From Sphingomonas sp. CBMAI 2297 (GTDB lineage: Bacteria > Pseudomonadota > Alphaproteobacteria > Sphingomonadales > Sphingomonadaceae), in assembly GCF_029870595.1 (NCBI RefSeq), contig NZ_JAPDIR010000004.1:1-64000 (forward strand): DNA of 64,000 bases, given 5' to 3'. Under the pieces are notes generated by a model. That model was given only the letters and a program-made list of their open reading frames with translations. It ran no database searches and was not told the DNA's origin. This document shows positions 8,382-16,813 of this stretch, in pieces. The translations under genes and the position numbers were made by a program. Position 1 is the first letter of the stretch; each line of letters opens with the position of its first letter.

Positions 8382-9930
8382 GGACGAGCGCGACCTCGCG
8401 CTCAAATGGTCCAATCGCGTCAGCCTGACGCCGCGCATCCTCGCGGTGAACATCTTCGCGCTGGCGCTGCTGGGCGGCGGCTTCTCCTATCTCGATTCCT
8501 ATCGCAGCCGGATCGTGGACAGCCGGGTGGAGCAGGCCGGGCGCGAGGTGCGGCTGATCGCCCAGGCCCTGGCCTCCGCCAAGGACGAGAAGCGCCGCGA
8601 CCTGCTGGTGCTCAGCCTGGCGCGCGACACCGGCACGCGCATCCGCCTGTTCAACGAAAAGGGGAAATTGCTCGCGGACAGCAAGGCGCTGGGCCTGCGC
8701 AACGTGGTGCTGCGCGATCCGGACAAGGACCCCTGGGGGCTGGAGGCGGCGCGCTTCCTGGATGCGGTGATCGACACGGTGGCGGGAGCCGACCGTGCGC
8801 CGCTCTATCGTGAGCGGCCGGCGGACCAGGGGCTCGACTGGCCGGACGTGCGCACCGCCCTCTCAGCCCATGGCACTCCGGCGACCGTCTGGCGCGCGCC
8901 CGATCGCACGCCGGTGATCACCGCCGCCGCGCCGATCACCGAGCTGGGCGTGGTGATGACCACGGTGAACGCGCGCGACATCACCCAGACGGTGCGGGCC
9001 GAGCGCTTCCGCCTGGGCATGGTCCTGCTGTTCGTCTCGGTCTTCTCCATCCTGCTCTCGCTGTTCCTGGCGCGCACGATCGTGCGGCCGCTGCGCCTGC
9101 TCGCGCGGGCCGCGATCCGGGTAAGGCTGGGCCGGGCGCGCGAAGTGGTGGTGCCCCGCCTGCCCGATCGGAGCGACGAGATCGGCCTGCTCGCCCGCGC
9201 GCTGTCCGACATGACCCAGGCGCTGCGCGCCCGGATCGACGCGACCGAGGCCTTTGCCGCCGACGTCACGCACGAGCTCAAGAACCCCCTCGCCTCGCTG
9301 CGTTCGGCGGTGGACGGCATGGCGGCGGTGAAGAAGAAGGAACATCGCGACCAGCTGCTCGAGATCGTGCGCGACGACGTGCTGCGCCTGGACCGGCTGA
9401 TCACCGACATCTCCGAGGCTTCCCGCCTCGATGCCCAGCTCAGCCGCGCCACCTTCGAGCCGGTCGATATCGGCGCGATGATCCAGGCGCTGCTCGACCA
9501 GCGCGAGGCCCGCGGCATTCCGAACGGCATCCGCATCGCCTTCGATCGCGGGCCCAATGTCGAACTCACCGTGCTCGGCGAAGGCGCGCGGCTGGAGCGG
9601 GTGTTCGAGAATTTGATCGAGAACGCCATCTCCTTCTCGCCGCCCAGGAGCCTGATCGCGATCTCGGCATCCAGCGATGAGGACTATCTCACCGTCCGGG
9701 TGGAGGACGAGGGCCCCGGCGTGCCCGAGGAAGCGCGCGACAACATCTTCCGCCGCTTCCATTCGGTGCGCCCGCAGGACGAGGCATTCGGCCAGCATTC
9801 CGGCCTGGGGCTTGCCATCGCCCGCACGATCGTCGAGGGCCATCAGGGGAGCATTTCAGTCGAATCGCGGGAGGATCGATTGAGCGGGGCGCGATTCGTG
9901 GTGCGACTGCCACTGACGGGACGCAATTGA
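8350..9930 (+). CDS. chvG: Sensor histidine kinase ChvG
   Basis: The protein is a 526-residue inner-membrane kinase. It has one membrane segment near residues 30-50 ([20 protein letters not shown]), a periplasmic sensor of about 180 residues, a second segment near residue 225 ([20 protein letters not shown]), then HAMP. The HisKA domain has the phosphoacceptor His at residue 308 in [15 protein letters not shown], and the HATPase domain has N-box [12 protein letters not shown] and [14 protein letters not shown]. The only in-frame ATG that keeps the whole conserved N-terminus is at 8350, overlapping chvI by 32 nt, so the pair is translationally coupled. It phosphorylates ChvI. Confidence 0.93.
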   Translation: MARATGSRTNRDERDLALKWSNRVSLTPRILAVNIFALALLGGGFSYLDSYRSRIVDSRVEQAGREVRLIAQALASAKDEKRRDLLVLSLARDTGTRIRLFNEKGKLLADSKALGLRNVVLRDPDKDPWGLEAARFLDAVIDTVAGADRAPLYRERPADQGLDWPDVRTALSAHGTPATVWRAPDRTPVITAAAPITELGVVMTTVNARDITQTVRAERFRLGMVLLFVSVFSILLSLFLARTIVRPLRLLARAAIRVRLGRAREVVVPRLPDRSDEIGLLARALSDMTQALRARIDATEAFAADVTHELKNPLASLRSAVDGMAAVKKKEHRDQLLEIVRDDVLRLDRLITDISEASRLDAQLSRATFEPVDIGAMIQALLDQREARGIPNGIRIAFDRGPNVELTVLGEGARLERVFENLIENAISFSPPRSLIAISASSDEDYLTVRVEDEGPGVPEEARDNIFRRFHSVRPQDEAFGQHSGLGLAIARTIVEGHQGSISVESREDRLSGARFVVRLPLTGRN

Positions 9931-10355
9931 TGGCGGAGCTGTCCTCGGAAGCGATTATGGGCGCCTGCGTGGCGATCGACGGGCGCGGCGTACTGATCGA
10001 GGCGCGCGACGAGGCGCAGCGCACCGACCTGCTGCTCCGCCTGCTGGATCGCGGCGCCACGCTGGTGGCCGATACGCGCACCGTCTGCGTGCGGCGCGGC
10101 GCCGAGCTGCGCGGCACGGCGCCCGCGGGCGCCGCCGGCCGCATCGAGATCCGCGGCATCGGCGCGGTGGAGCTCCCCAGCCTCGCCGAAGTGCCGGTGG
10201 CGCTGATCGCGGTGGTGCTCGACACCGCGCCGCGCCTGCCCGAGGACCGGCGGACCCAGCGCATCGCCGGCGTCGACGTGCCGGTGATCGCGCTCGCTCC
10301 CAACGAGCCGGCCGCGCCGATCAAGGTCGAATATGCGCTGAAGGCGTTCGCATGA
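9930..10355 (+). CDS. hprK: HprK-like protein lacking the Walker A motif
   Basis: By position (after chvG, before rapZ) and by flanking sequence this is the short alphaproteobacterial HPr kinase/phosphorylase: VAIDGRGVLIE, LLLRLLDRGATLVAD, AGRIEIRGIGAVELP, and a C-terminus ending APIKVEYAL. The expected P-loop between LIE and the following helix (family form GxSGSGKS) reads ARDEAQRT, so no glycine or lysine of Walker A remains. The Asp pair after LVxD is also altered (ADT). The frame is intact and still overlaps both neighbours (ATG within the chvG stop, stop overlapping rapZ). It is probably catalytically inactive or regulatory. The 141-residue length is normal for the short form. The homology call is firmer than the function. 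Confidence 0.85.
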   Translation: MAELSSEAIMGACVAIDGRGVLIEARDEAQRTDLLLRLLDRGATLVADTRTVCVRRGAELRGTAPAGAAGRIEIRGIGAVELPSLAEVPVALIAVVLDTAPRLPEDRRTQRIAGVDVPVIALAPNEPAAPIKVEYALKAFA

Positions 10356-11281
10356 CGAGCAAGCGCCCGAAACAGATATTGCTCGTCACCGGCATGTCCG
10401 GCGCGGGCAAGTCGACGGTGCTGCGCACGCTCGAGGATCTGGGCTGGGAGACCGTCGACAACCTGCCCCTGCTGCTGCTCAACCGCCTGCTCGACACGGC
10501 GCCGGGCGATGCCGACGACGATCGGCCGCTGGCCATCGGCATCGGTACCCAGACGCGCGGCTTCGATCCGGAGAACATCGTCCGCCGCATCAAGAAGCTG
10601 CGCGAGGACCATGGCCATGACGTCGGCACGCTCTTCCTCGAATGCTCGGGCGCCGAGCTGGAGCGGCGCTATTCGGAGACGCGCCGCCGCCATCCGATGG
10701 CCCAGGACCGCCCGGCGCAGGACGGAATCGCGCACGAGCGCGAGCTGCTCACCCCGCTTCGCAGCTGGGCGAACCGGCTGATCGACACGACCGACCTGAG
10801 CGCCAACGAACTCGCCCAGCAGATCCGCACCACCTTTTCGGGCGCGGGCCTGGGCGATACCGTGATCTCGGTCGTCTCGTTCGGCTTCGCCCGCGGGCTG
10901 CCGCGCGATGCCGATCTGGTGTTCGACATGCGCTTCCTGCGCAATCCGCATTGGGATCCGGAGCTGCGCCCGGGCACCGGCAAGGATCCCCGGGTGGCCG
11001 CCTATATCGCGGCCGACCCGGCATATCCGGCGGCGATGACCCAGATCGAGTCGCTGCTGCTCCTGCTGCTCCCGCGCTACCAGGCCGAGGGAAAGGCATA
11101 TGTTACGATAGCGTTCGGATGCACCGGAGGCCGCCACCGCTCGGTGCATGTCGCCGAACGGATGGCCGCGCGGTTGCGCGACGCGGGTTTTTCGCTCACG
11201 GTGACGCATCGTGATACGAAGACCGCGCCGCAGGACTCGCTGGAGGGGGCCCCGGTGACCACGGCAGGGGGCGGAGTTTGA
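10352..11281 (+). CDS. rapZ: RNase adapter protein RapZ
   Basis: The 309-residue nucleotide-binding protein has P-loop GMSGAGKST at residues 14-22, DNLPLLLLNRLL, the mid-region signature DLVFDMRFLRNP near residue 190, and the C-terminal FGCTGGRHRSVHVAERMA motif. In enterobacteria RapZ directs RNase E to the sRNA GlmZ and so sets amino-sugar synthesis. In alphaproteobacteria the partner RNA is not established, but the protein is consistently encoded with HprK, EIIA and HPr. The ATG overlaps the hprK stop by 4 nt. Confidence 0.96.
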   Translation: MTSKRPKQILLVTGMSGAGKSTVLRTLEDLGWETVDNLPLLLLNRLLDTAPGDADDDRPLAIGIGTQTRGFDPENIVRRIKKLREDHGHDVGTLFLECSGAELERRYSETRRRHPMAQDRPAQDGIAHERELLTPLRSWANRLIDTTDLSANELAQQIRTTFSGAGLGDTVISVVSFGFARGLPRDADLVFDMRFLRNPHWDPELRPGTGKDPRVAAYIAADPAYPAAMTQIESLLLLLLPRYQAEGKAYVTIAFGCTGGRHRSVHVAERMAARLRDAGFSLTVTHRDTKTAPQDSLEGAPVTTAGGGV

Positions 11282-11282
11282 G

Positions 11283-11690
11283 ATGATCGGTTTGGTGCTC
11301 GTGACGCACGGACGACTCGCGGAGGAGTTCGTAGTCGCGATGGAGCATGTAGTGGGCAAGCAGGAGCAGGTCGCCTCGATCTGCATCGGGCCCGAGGACG
11401 ATATGGAAGGTCGCCGCGCGGATATCGCCGCGGCGATCAAGAGCGTCGATTCGGGCCGGGGCGTGATCGTGCTGAGCGACCTGTTCGGCGGCACCCCTTC
11501 GAACCTCGCCATTTCGCTGATGGAAGCGGGCCGGGTCGAGGTGATCGCCGGGATCAACCTGCCGATGCTGATTCGCCTGGGTAGCGCGCGCAAGACGATG
11601 AAGGTCACCGAAGCGGTGGCCGCGGCGCGCGATGCCGGCCGGAAATACATCACCATCGCATCCGAAGTGCTGGGAGAGGCCGCCGCTTGA
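11283..11690 (+). CDS. PTS system EIIA component, mannose type
   Basis: The 135-residue protein has the mannose-family EIIA phosphorylation site at His9 (LVTHGR). It also has the conserved DLFGGTPSNLA loop near residues 65-75 and INLPMLIRL. No permease components are encoded nearby, which fits the incomplete regulatory PTS of alphaproteobacteria: phosphate passes from EI through HPr to EIIA for regulation, not sugar transport. It starts 2 nt after rapZ and its stop overlaps ptsH. The EI gene is not in the window. Confidence 0.94.
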   Translation: MIGLVLVTHGRLAEEFVVAMEHVVGKQEQVASICIGPEDDMEGRRADIAAAIKSVDSGRGVIVLSDLFGGTPSNLAISLMEAGRVEVIAGINLPMLIRLGSARKTMKVTEAVAAARDAGRKYITIASEVLGEAAA

Positions 11691-11959
11691 ACCGCTGCAT
11701 CCGCATGGTCACGATCGAGAACAAGCGCGGCCTGCACGCGCGCGCCAGCATGGCCTTCGTGACGCTCGCCACCGCCCAGCCGGTCGAACTCACTGTCGAG
11801 AAGGACGGCAACACCGCCTCGGGCACTTCGATCCTCGACCTGATGATGCTCGGCGCCGCCAAGGGCGATACCATCTCGATCAGCGCCGAGGGCGATGGCG
11901 CGGACGGCGCGGTCCAGGCGCTGGTCGCGCTGGTCGAGGCGCGGTTCAACGAGGAATAG
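11687..11959 (+). CDS. ptsH: Phosphocarrier protein HPr
   Basis: The 90-residue HPr has the active His17 in RGLHARAS and the regulatory-site serine at residue 48 (GTSILDLMML), 31 residues further on as in classical HPr (His15/Ser46). The TTG start overlaps the EIIA stop codon (TTGA), so EIIA and HPr are translationally coupled. It receives phosphate from EI and passes it to EIIA. Retention of Ser48 is notable because the HprK encoded in the same operon has lost its ATP-binding loop. Confidence 0.95.
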   Translation: MNRCIRMVTIENKRGLHARASMAFVTLATAQPVELTVEKDGNTASGTSILDLMMLGAAKGDTISISAEGDGADGAVQALVALVEARFNEE

Positions 11960-11992
11960 CCTCGGGCGGAAATTGGCATTAGGGCATCGCCG

Positions 11993-12793
11993 ATGCCTCG
12001 CGAGATAACTGCCTTTTCCAATCCCCTCATCAAGCGCGTCCGCAACCTGCGCGACAAGAAGCATCGCCGCGAGGAAGGCCTGTTCCTGGCCGAGGGCCTG
12101 CGCATCCTCACCGAGGCGCACGAGGCCGGGCGCGTCCCGCACTATCTGTTCTTCGCCCGCGACATGGCTGGCCATGCCCTGGTCCGCGCGCTGGTCTCCG
12201 CCACCGAGGCGGCCGGCGGCGAAGCGATCGAGACCAATGCCGACATCCTCTCCAAGCTCTCGGGCAAGGACAATCCCGGCGCGGTGGTGGGCGTCTATCC
12301 CGAGTTCGCGGTCACCCTGGCAGATCTCGACCGGAACCGGGCGGGCATCTGGCTGGTCGCCGAGCGGCTGCGCGACCCGGGCAACATGGGCACCATCCTG
12401 CGCACCGCCGATGCGGTGGGCGCCGGCGGGCTGATCCTGATCGACGATTGCGTCGACCCCTTCTCGGTCGAGGCGGTGCGGGCGAGCATGGGCGCCCTGT
12501 TCACCGTGCCGGTGGCGCGGGCGGGCTGGGGCGATTTCCTCGTCTGGCTGCGCCAGGGCCCTGGCCAGCTGGTCGGCCTCAGCCTCGACACCGAGCACGA
12601 CTATCGCGCGCCCCGCTACGAAGCGCCCACCTTCCTGCTCACCGGCAACGAGGCGCAGGGCATGCCCGGCTTCATGGCCGAGGCCTGCGATCTGCTCGTC
12701 AAGATTCCGATGCTCGGCAAGGCAGACAGCCTGAACGCCGCGGTGGCCACCGCGGTGATGGCCTATGAAGTGCTCGGCCAGCAGCGAAGCTGA
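11993..12793 (+). CDS. TrmH/SpoU family RNA 2'-O-methyltransferase
   Basis: The 266-residue protein has an N-terminal substrate-binding domain (SNPLIKRVRNLRDKKHRREE, LAEGLRILTEA) and a C-terminal SPOUT knot. Its three SpoU motifs are RDPGNMGTILRTADA near residue 127, LTGNEAQGMPG near residue 218, and IPMLGKADSLNAAVA near residue 238. Family members use S-adenosylmethionine to methylate ribose in rRNA or tRNA. The target base cannot be told from sequence. It lies 33 nt after ptsH and is probably the last gene of that transcript. Confidence 0.92.
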   Translation: MPREITAFSNPLIKRVRNLRDKKHRREEGLFLAEGLRILTEAHEAGRVPHYLFFARDMAGHALVRALVSATEAAGGEAIETNADILSKLSGKDNPGAVVGVYPEFAVTLADLDRNRAGIWLVAERLRDPGNMGTILRTADAVGAGGLILIDDCVDPFSVEAVRASMGALFTVPVARAGWGDFLVWLRQGPGQLVGLSLDTEHDYRAPRYEAPTFLLTGNEAQGMPGFMAEACDLLVKIPMLGKADSLNAAVATAVMAYEVLGQQRS

Positions 12794-12867
12794 ACCCCCG
12801 ATAATCGTTACGGCCATGGAGCGTTCAGCCCGGCCCGCGCATTGCTCGCGACAAAGAGGAGTGAGAC

Positions 12868-13563
12868 ATGCGCATTTCGACCATCGCCGCCGCCAGCCTG
12901 ATCGCGCTGACCGCCCTGCCCGCCACCGCCCAGGCCCAGGACGCGTATCGCGCTTCGGGCACCGAGCCCTTCTGGAGCCTGACTATCGGCGCGCGGACGA
13001 TGCGCTTCGAGGCGCCCGGCCGCCCCACCGTGAGCGTGCCCACGCCCCGGGTGATCCACGGCTTCGCCGGCGAGATCTGGCAGACGCGGCGGATCGACGT
13101 GAACACCAACCACCGCCAGTGCAGCGACGGGATGAGCGACCGCGTCTATCCCGACACGGTGACCGTCCGGGTGGACGGCCGGACCTTCACGGGCTGTGGC
13201 GGCGAGCCGCGTGCCCAGGCCGGCGCGAGCGTGATCGACGGCAATTGGCGGATCGAAGCGCTGGACGGCCGGCCGGTGCTGCGCGGCTCCAGCCCGGTGG
13301 TCGCGTTCGAAAACGGCCGCATCTCGGGCAGCACGGGCTGCAACCGCTTCTCCGGCAGCTATGACTTCGCCCGCGGCCGGCTAAGCATCGGCGGCGTGGC
13401 CAGCACCAAGATGGCCTGCCTCGATCGCGGTCGGAACCTGCAGGAGCGGGCCATTCTCGACCTGCTCGGCGAGCGCCTGACCGTGTCGGGCAACCGCGCC
13501 GGCAAGCTGGTGCTCACCGGCGCGCGCGGCCGAACCATGACCCTGGTCCGCGCCCGGCCCTGA
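12868..13563 (+). CDS. Exported META-domain protein
   Basis: The 231-residue protein has a Sec signal peptide (residues 1-22, ending PATAQA). It has an N-terminal region of about 95 residues of the COG3650 type (YRASGTEPFWSLTIG...CSDGMSDRVYPDTVTV) and a C-terminal META domain starting near NWRIEALDG and including ISGSTGCNRFSGSY and MACLDRGRNLQE. Such proteins are periplasmic or envelope-associated and are often linked to heat-shock or stress resistance (HslJ-like); no reaction is known. AAGAGGAG upstream supports the ATG. It is a monocistronic gene followed by a REP-like hairpin. Confidence 0.88.
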   Translation: MRISTIAAASLIALTALPATAQAQDAYRASGTEPFWSLTIGARTMRFEAPGRPTVSVPTPRVIHGFAGEIWQTRRIDVNTNHRQCSDGMSDRVYPDTVTVRVDGRTFTGCGGEPRAQAGASVIDGNWRIEALDGRPVLRGSSPVVAFENGRISGSTGCNRFSGSYDFARGRLSIGGVASTKMACLDRGRNLQERAILDLLGERLTVSGNRAGKLVLTGARGRTMTLVRARP

Positions 13564-13605
13564 ACCAGGGTCAAGCCCGGCCAGCTTCTCGCCATCCGAC
13601 CAGGG

Positions 13606-13638
13606 TCTCGTCATCCCGCAAAGGCGGGGATGGCGAGA
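13606..13638. repeat. REP-like hairpin between META gene and rmuC
   Basis: TCTCGTCATCCCGC pairs with GCGGGGATGGCGAGA with few mismatches around a short loop. It belongs to the same GTCATCCC family as the unit at 550-575 and sits between two convergent genes, where it may help stop transcription. Confidence 0.65.
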
Positions 13639-13675
13639 GGGGGAATGCGGGCTCCGAACCCCGGCAGGCCCCGGG

Positions 13676-14950
13676 CTATTCCGCCGCCGCCTCGTCCGAC
13701 GGGCCCGTCACCAGCTTGGTGAGCGGGCGCGGCGCGCTCTCGACCATCGGCAGCGGCTCGATCTCCTTGGCGCCGCTCGACACTTCCAGCGCCTCGAAAC
13801 GCTTGGCCTGAGTCATCACCTGGCTCTCCAGGCTGCCGACCATCGCATTATAGGCCCCCGTCGCCTGTTCGAGGTTGCGGCCCATCCGGGCGACATGGCC
13901 GCCCATCGTCGCGAGCCGCGAATGCAGCTCCTTGCCGAGCCGGGCGATCTCCGCCGCTTCCTCGGCCAGCTTCTCCTGCCGCCAGACGCTGGCGACGGTG
14001 CGGGCGATCGCGACGAGATTGGTGGGCGTGGCGAGCAGCACGCGGCGCTCGAACGCCCATTCCCACAGCGCATCGTCCTGCTCCAGCGCCGCGGTGAGGA
14101 AATGCTCGCCGGGGATGTAGAGGATCACATAATCGGCCGCGTCGCCGAACTGCGCCCAGTAATTCTTCGAGCCGAGCTGCTCGGCATGCCGGCGGATCGC
14201 GGCGGCATGCGCGGCGAGATGGGCGACGCGGCTGCCCTCGTCATGCGCCTCGCTGGCGTCGAGAAAGGCGTTGAGCGAGCATTTCGCGTCGATGATCAGC
14301 TTCTTGCCGCCGGGCAGGCGCACGATCACGTCGGGGCGCAGCCGCCCGTCCTCGGTGTTAACCGAAACCTCGGTCTGGAAATCGGCATGCTGCGACAGGC
14401 CGGCCTGCTCGAGCACGTTGCGCAGGCTCTGCTCGCCCCAGCGGCCGCGCGCCTTGGGGCTGGCCCGCAGCGCATTGACCAGCTTGGCGGTCTCGTCACG
14501 CACCTGGCTGTGGCCGGCATGGAGCTGCTGCACCGCCTCGCGCAGCGCCTGATAGCTGCCCACCCGCTCCTTCTCGACTGCGCTCAGGCCCTGCTGATAG
14601 CGCGTCAGCGTCTCCTGCACCGGGGCGAGCAGCGCCTTCATCTTCGCTTCGTTGGTCTCCCCCGCCTGGGCGAAGCGCTGGTCTGCCCGCTCCAGGAAGC
14701 TCTTCTGCGATTCGCCCAGGATGCGGTGGGCCAGCTCGGCGAAGCGGCTCTCCATGCCGCTGGTCTCGGCCTTGAGGCTGGCCAGCTCGATCTGGGCGCG
14801 GCCGAGATCGGCGGCGGCGGCCTTGAACTCCGCCTCACGGGCATCGCGCTCCGAACGCATCTGCGCCGCCGGACGCCCACCCAGGAACATGCCCAGGCCG
14901 AGCCCGGCGACGAGCGCGGCGACCGCAACCAATAGCGCCAGCAGATCCAA
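13676..14950 (-). CDS. rmuC: DNA recombination protein RmuC
   Basis: The 424-residue protein has an N-terminal membrane anchor (residues 2-26, LLALLVAVAALVAGLGLGMF), a long coiled coil (about 30-170, rich in A, E, Q and R), then the RmuC domain with a nuclease-like core (GRLRPDVIVRLPGGKKLIIDAKCS near residue 210 and YVILYIPGEHFL). RmuC limits DNA rearrangement during recombination and replication-fork problems. The TTG start has GGGAGG 7 nt upstream. A perfect SOS box lies 93-107 nt upstream, so LexA control is likely. The gene converges on the META-domain gene. Confidence 0.95.
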   Translation of the reverse strand: MDLLALLVAVAALVAGLGLGMFLGGRPAAQMRSERDAREAEFKAAAADLGRAQIELASLKAETSGMESRFAELAHRILGESQKSFLERADQRFAQAGETNEAKMKALLAPVQETLTRYQQGLSAVEKERVGSYQALREAVQQLHAGHSQVRDETAKLVNALRASPKARGRWGEQSLRNVLEQAGLSQHADFQTEVSVNTEDGRLRPDVIVRLPGGKKLIIDAKCSLNAFLDASEAHDEGSRVAHLAAHAAAIRRHAEQLGSKNYWAQFGDAADYVILYIPGEHFLTAALEQDDALWEWAFERRVLLATPTNLVAIARTVASVWRQEKLAEEAAEIARLGKELHSRLATMGGHVARMGRNLEQATGAYNAMVGSLESQVMTQAKRFEALEVSSGAKEIEPLPMVESAPRPLTKLVTGPSDEAAAE

Positions 14951-15042
14951 CCCAAGCCTCCCGAAAAGTCACAAAAGCCCTAACCCCATCGCGCGCGGCT
15001 GCCCCAGCGGGCACATGCCCCGCGCGGGGCCGTTCACCACCG

Positions 15043-15057
15043 GAACATAATTCGAAC
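15043..15057 (-). promoter_or_regulatory. LexA (SOS) box upstream of rmuC
   Basis: GAACATAATTCGAAC is an exact match to the alphaproteobacterial SOS operator (GTTC-N7-GTTC on the other strand). It lies 93-107 nt upstream of the rmuC start, beyond the def terminator. The long leader between box and start codon (with a GCCCCGCGCGGGGC palindrome) is unusual but compatible with a promoter at the box. Confidence 0.75.
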
Positions 15058-15095
15058 GGCAAGCGTAGGACAGCGCGAATTTCCGCCGCCCACGC

Positions 15096-15124
15096 AAAAG
15101 CCGCGGACGTTTCCGCCCGCGGCT
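15096..15124 (-). terminator. Rho-independent terminator of def
   Basis: Reading the minus strand, an 8-bp GC stem (AGCCGCGG/CCGCGGCT, 10-base loop) is followed directly by TTTT. It lies 26 nt after the def stop codon and separates def from the rmuC promoter. Confidence 0.75.
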
Positions 15125-15149
15125 CGCGATTGCACGGGAATGCGCCGGC

Positions 15150-15677
15150 TCAGGCCGCGGCGCGGCGCGCCTTGTTGAGCTTCTTGAGGATCATGTCGCG
15201 CTTCAGCCGCGAGAGATGATCGATGAAGACGATGCCCTGAAGATGATCCATCTCGTGCTGGATGCAGGTGGCGAGCAGGCCCTCGAACAGCTCGTCGTGC
15301 GCGCCGCCCTTCTCGTCCAGCCACTTCACCCGGCAGCGCGCGGGGCGCTCGACATCGGCGAACTGCTCCGGGATCGACAGGCAGCCTTCGGTATAGACGG
15401 ACTGTTCCTCGGCCGGATCGAGGATCTCGGGATTGATGAAGACGCGCGGCTCGCGGATCGGCTTGCCTTCCTCGTCTTCCTTTTCCTGGAGATCCATCAC
15501 GATCACGCGCTTCGGCACGCCCACCTGGATGGCGGCAAGGCCGATGCCCGGCGCGTCGTACATGGTGTCGAACATGTCCGCGATCAGGTCGCGCAACTCG
15601 TCGGTCACCTCCGCAACGGGTTCGGAGATGAGGCGCAGGCGCGGATCGGGTACTTCGACGATGGGTAGAATGGCCAT
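15150..15677 (-). CDS. def: Peptide deformylase
   Basis: The 175-residue metalloenzyme removes the N-formyl group from nascent proteins. All three motifs are present: GIGLAAIQVG near residue 45, EGCLSIPEQ near residue 97 with the metal Cys, and QHEMDHLQG near residue 139 with both metal His and the catalytic Glu. The length is normal. Its functional partner fmt is about 1.1 kb away on the other strand. Between def and recR on the same strand lies a 201-bp inverted-repeat element, so the two are probably separate transcripts. Confidence 0.97.
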   Translation of the reverse strand: MAILPIVEVPDPRLRLISEPVAEVTDELRDLIADMFDTMYDAPGIGLAAIQVGVPKRVIVMDLQEKEDEEGKPIREPRVFINPEILDPAEEQSVYTEGCLSIPEQFADVERPARCRVKWLDEKGGAHDELFEGLLATCIQHEMDHLQGIVFIDHLSRLKRDMILKKLNKARRAAA

Positions 15678-15718
15678 CGGTCTAATTTAGGCTGGCCGGG
15701 CGTGTGTCGCAAGATTTG

Positions 15719-15919
15719 GTTCACGCGAAGGCGCGGAGGAGAAGAAGGTGGTTCGCGCAGAGGCGCAGAGAGCGCAGAGGGGTTCAGCGCCGCGCAAGCG
15801 GCGCCCCTCCCATCCCAGGGTTTCCACGATCCTGCCGCTGACGCGGCGCCCAGGCTCACCGCGAGCGGAACCTCTCTGCGCCTCTGCGCGAACAAAAATC
15901 TCCGCGCCTTCGCGTGAAC
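15719..15919. repeat. 201-bp element with perfect 20-bp terminal inverted repeats
   Basis: The ends are exact inverted copies (15719-15738 with 15900-15919, GTTCACGCGAAGGCGCGGAG and its complement). Inside them a second inverted pair starts GTTCGCGCAGAGGCGCAGAG (15751 on) and pairs near 15872-15893. The centre has a short CAGCGCCGCGCAAGCGGCGCC hairpin region. It codes for nothing recognisable and fills almost the whole recR-def gap. Related copies lie at 23417-23840 and 42725-42900. It looks like a MITE- or REP-type dispersed unit. Confidence 0.85.
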
Positions 15920-15924
15920 GGATT

Positions 15925-16521
15925 TCAGGCCACCGGCCGCCGCGCGCGCAGCGCCTGGGCCAGCGTGCCTTCGTCGAGATAGTCGAGCTCGCCGCCCACC
16001 GGCAGGCCATGGGCGAGCTGGGTGACCCGCACCGGATAGGTCTCGATCCGCTCGGCGATATAGTGGGCGGTGGTCTGGCCCTCGAGCGTGGCGTTCATCG
16101 CGAGCACCACTTCATCGATCCCGCCGGCGGCGATGCGCGCGACCAGCCGGTCGATGCGCAGATCCTCCGGCCGCACGCCCTCCAGCGCGGAGAGGCGGCC
16201 GCCGAGCACATGGAAGCGGCCCGGGAAGAGCCGCGAGCGATCGAGCGCCCACAGGTCCGCCACTTCCTCGACCACGCAGAGCGATCGCACGTCCCGGCGC
16301 GGATCGGCGCAGATCTGGCAGGGGTCCGACGTGTCGACATTGCCGCAGACCCCGCAGGTGGCGAGGTTGCGGCTCACCGCGCCCAGCGCCGACAACAGCG
16401 GATCGAGCGCCGTCTCGCGCTTCTTGAGCAGATGCAGCACCGCGCGCCGCGCCGAGCGCGGCCCGAGGCCGGGCAGTCGCGACAGGGCCTGGGTGAGCGC
16501 TTCGATCTCGGGAGATGCCAT
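15925..16521 (-). CDS. recR: Recombination mediator protein RecR
   Basis: With the ATG at 16521 (family-typical [13 protein letters not shown]) the protein has 198 residues; an ATG at 16539 is in frame but adds an atypical prefix. It has the helix-hairpin-helix [20 protein letters not shown], a four-Cys zinc finger ([16 protein letters not shown], residues 56-71), and a Toprim domain ([30 protein letters not shown]). RecR acts with RecO/RecF to load RecA on gapped DNA. No dnaX/ybaB neighbour is present. The stop codon is 5 nt beyond the inverted-repeat element. Confidence 0.95.
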   Translation of the reverse strand: MASPEIEALTQALSRLPGLGPRSARRAVLHLLKKRETALDPLLSALGAVSRNLATCGVCGNVDTSDPCQICADPRRDVRSLCVVEEVADLWALDRSRLFPGRFHVLGGRLSALEGVRPEDLRIDRLVARIAAGGIDEVVLAMNATLEGQTTAHYIAERIETYPVRVTQLAHGLPVGGELDYLDEGTLAQALRARRPVA

Positions 16522-16600
16522 GGGCGGAAATGTAGCCATGCGGGAACAGAAAGGAAACCATGCCGTTTCCGGCGATTATCCCGTTTGAGCAGGTATGTGC

Positions 16601-16695
16601 TCCCCGGCGAAGGCCGGGGCCCGGTCGCGGCATGTGCGCGAGGGCGCAGTGCCGTCGAGGGGCCTTCGCAACCGGGCCCCGGCCTTCGCCGGGGA
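16601..16695. repeat. Large inverted repeat with perfect 25-bp arms (recR-fmt gap)
   Basis: Arms 16601-16625 and 16671-16695 are exact reverse complements (TCCCCGGCGAAGGCCGGGGC core) around a 45-base centre. The arrangement is two REP units facing each other in the 292-nt gap between the divergent genes recR and fmt. A similar pair is at 52100-52195. Confidence 0.85.
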
Positions 16696-16813
16696 ACTGC
16701 TTCGCGCTACATGCTTGAAGGGGATAATCGCTCCGTTTCCGCGCGATGCCGCCATCGTCGCCGCGGCCCGCGCGGGGATGACGGAAAGGTGCCGGACGGC
16801 TAGAGACCCGCCC

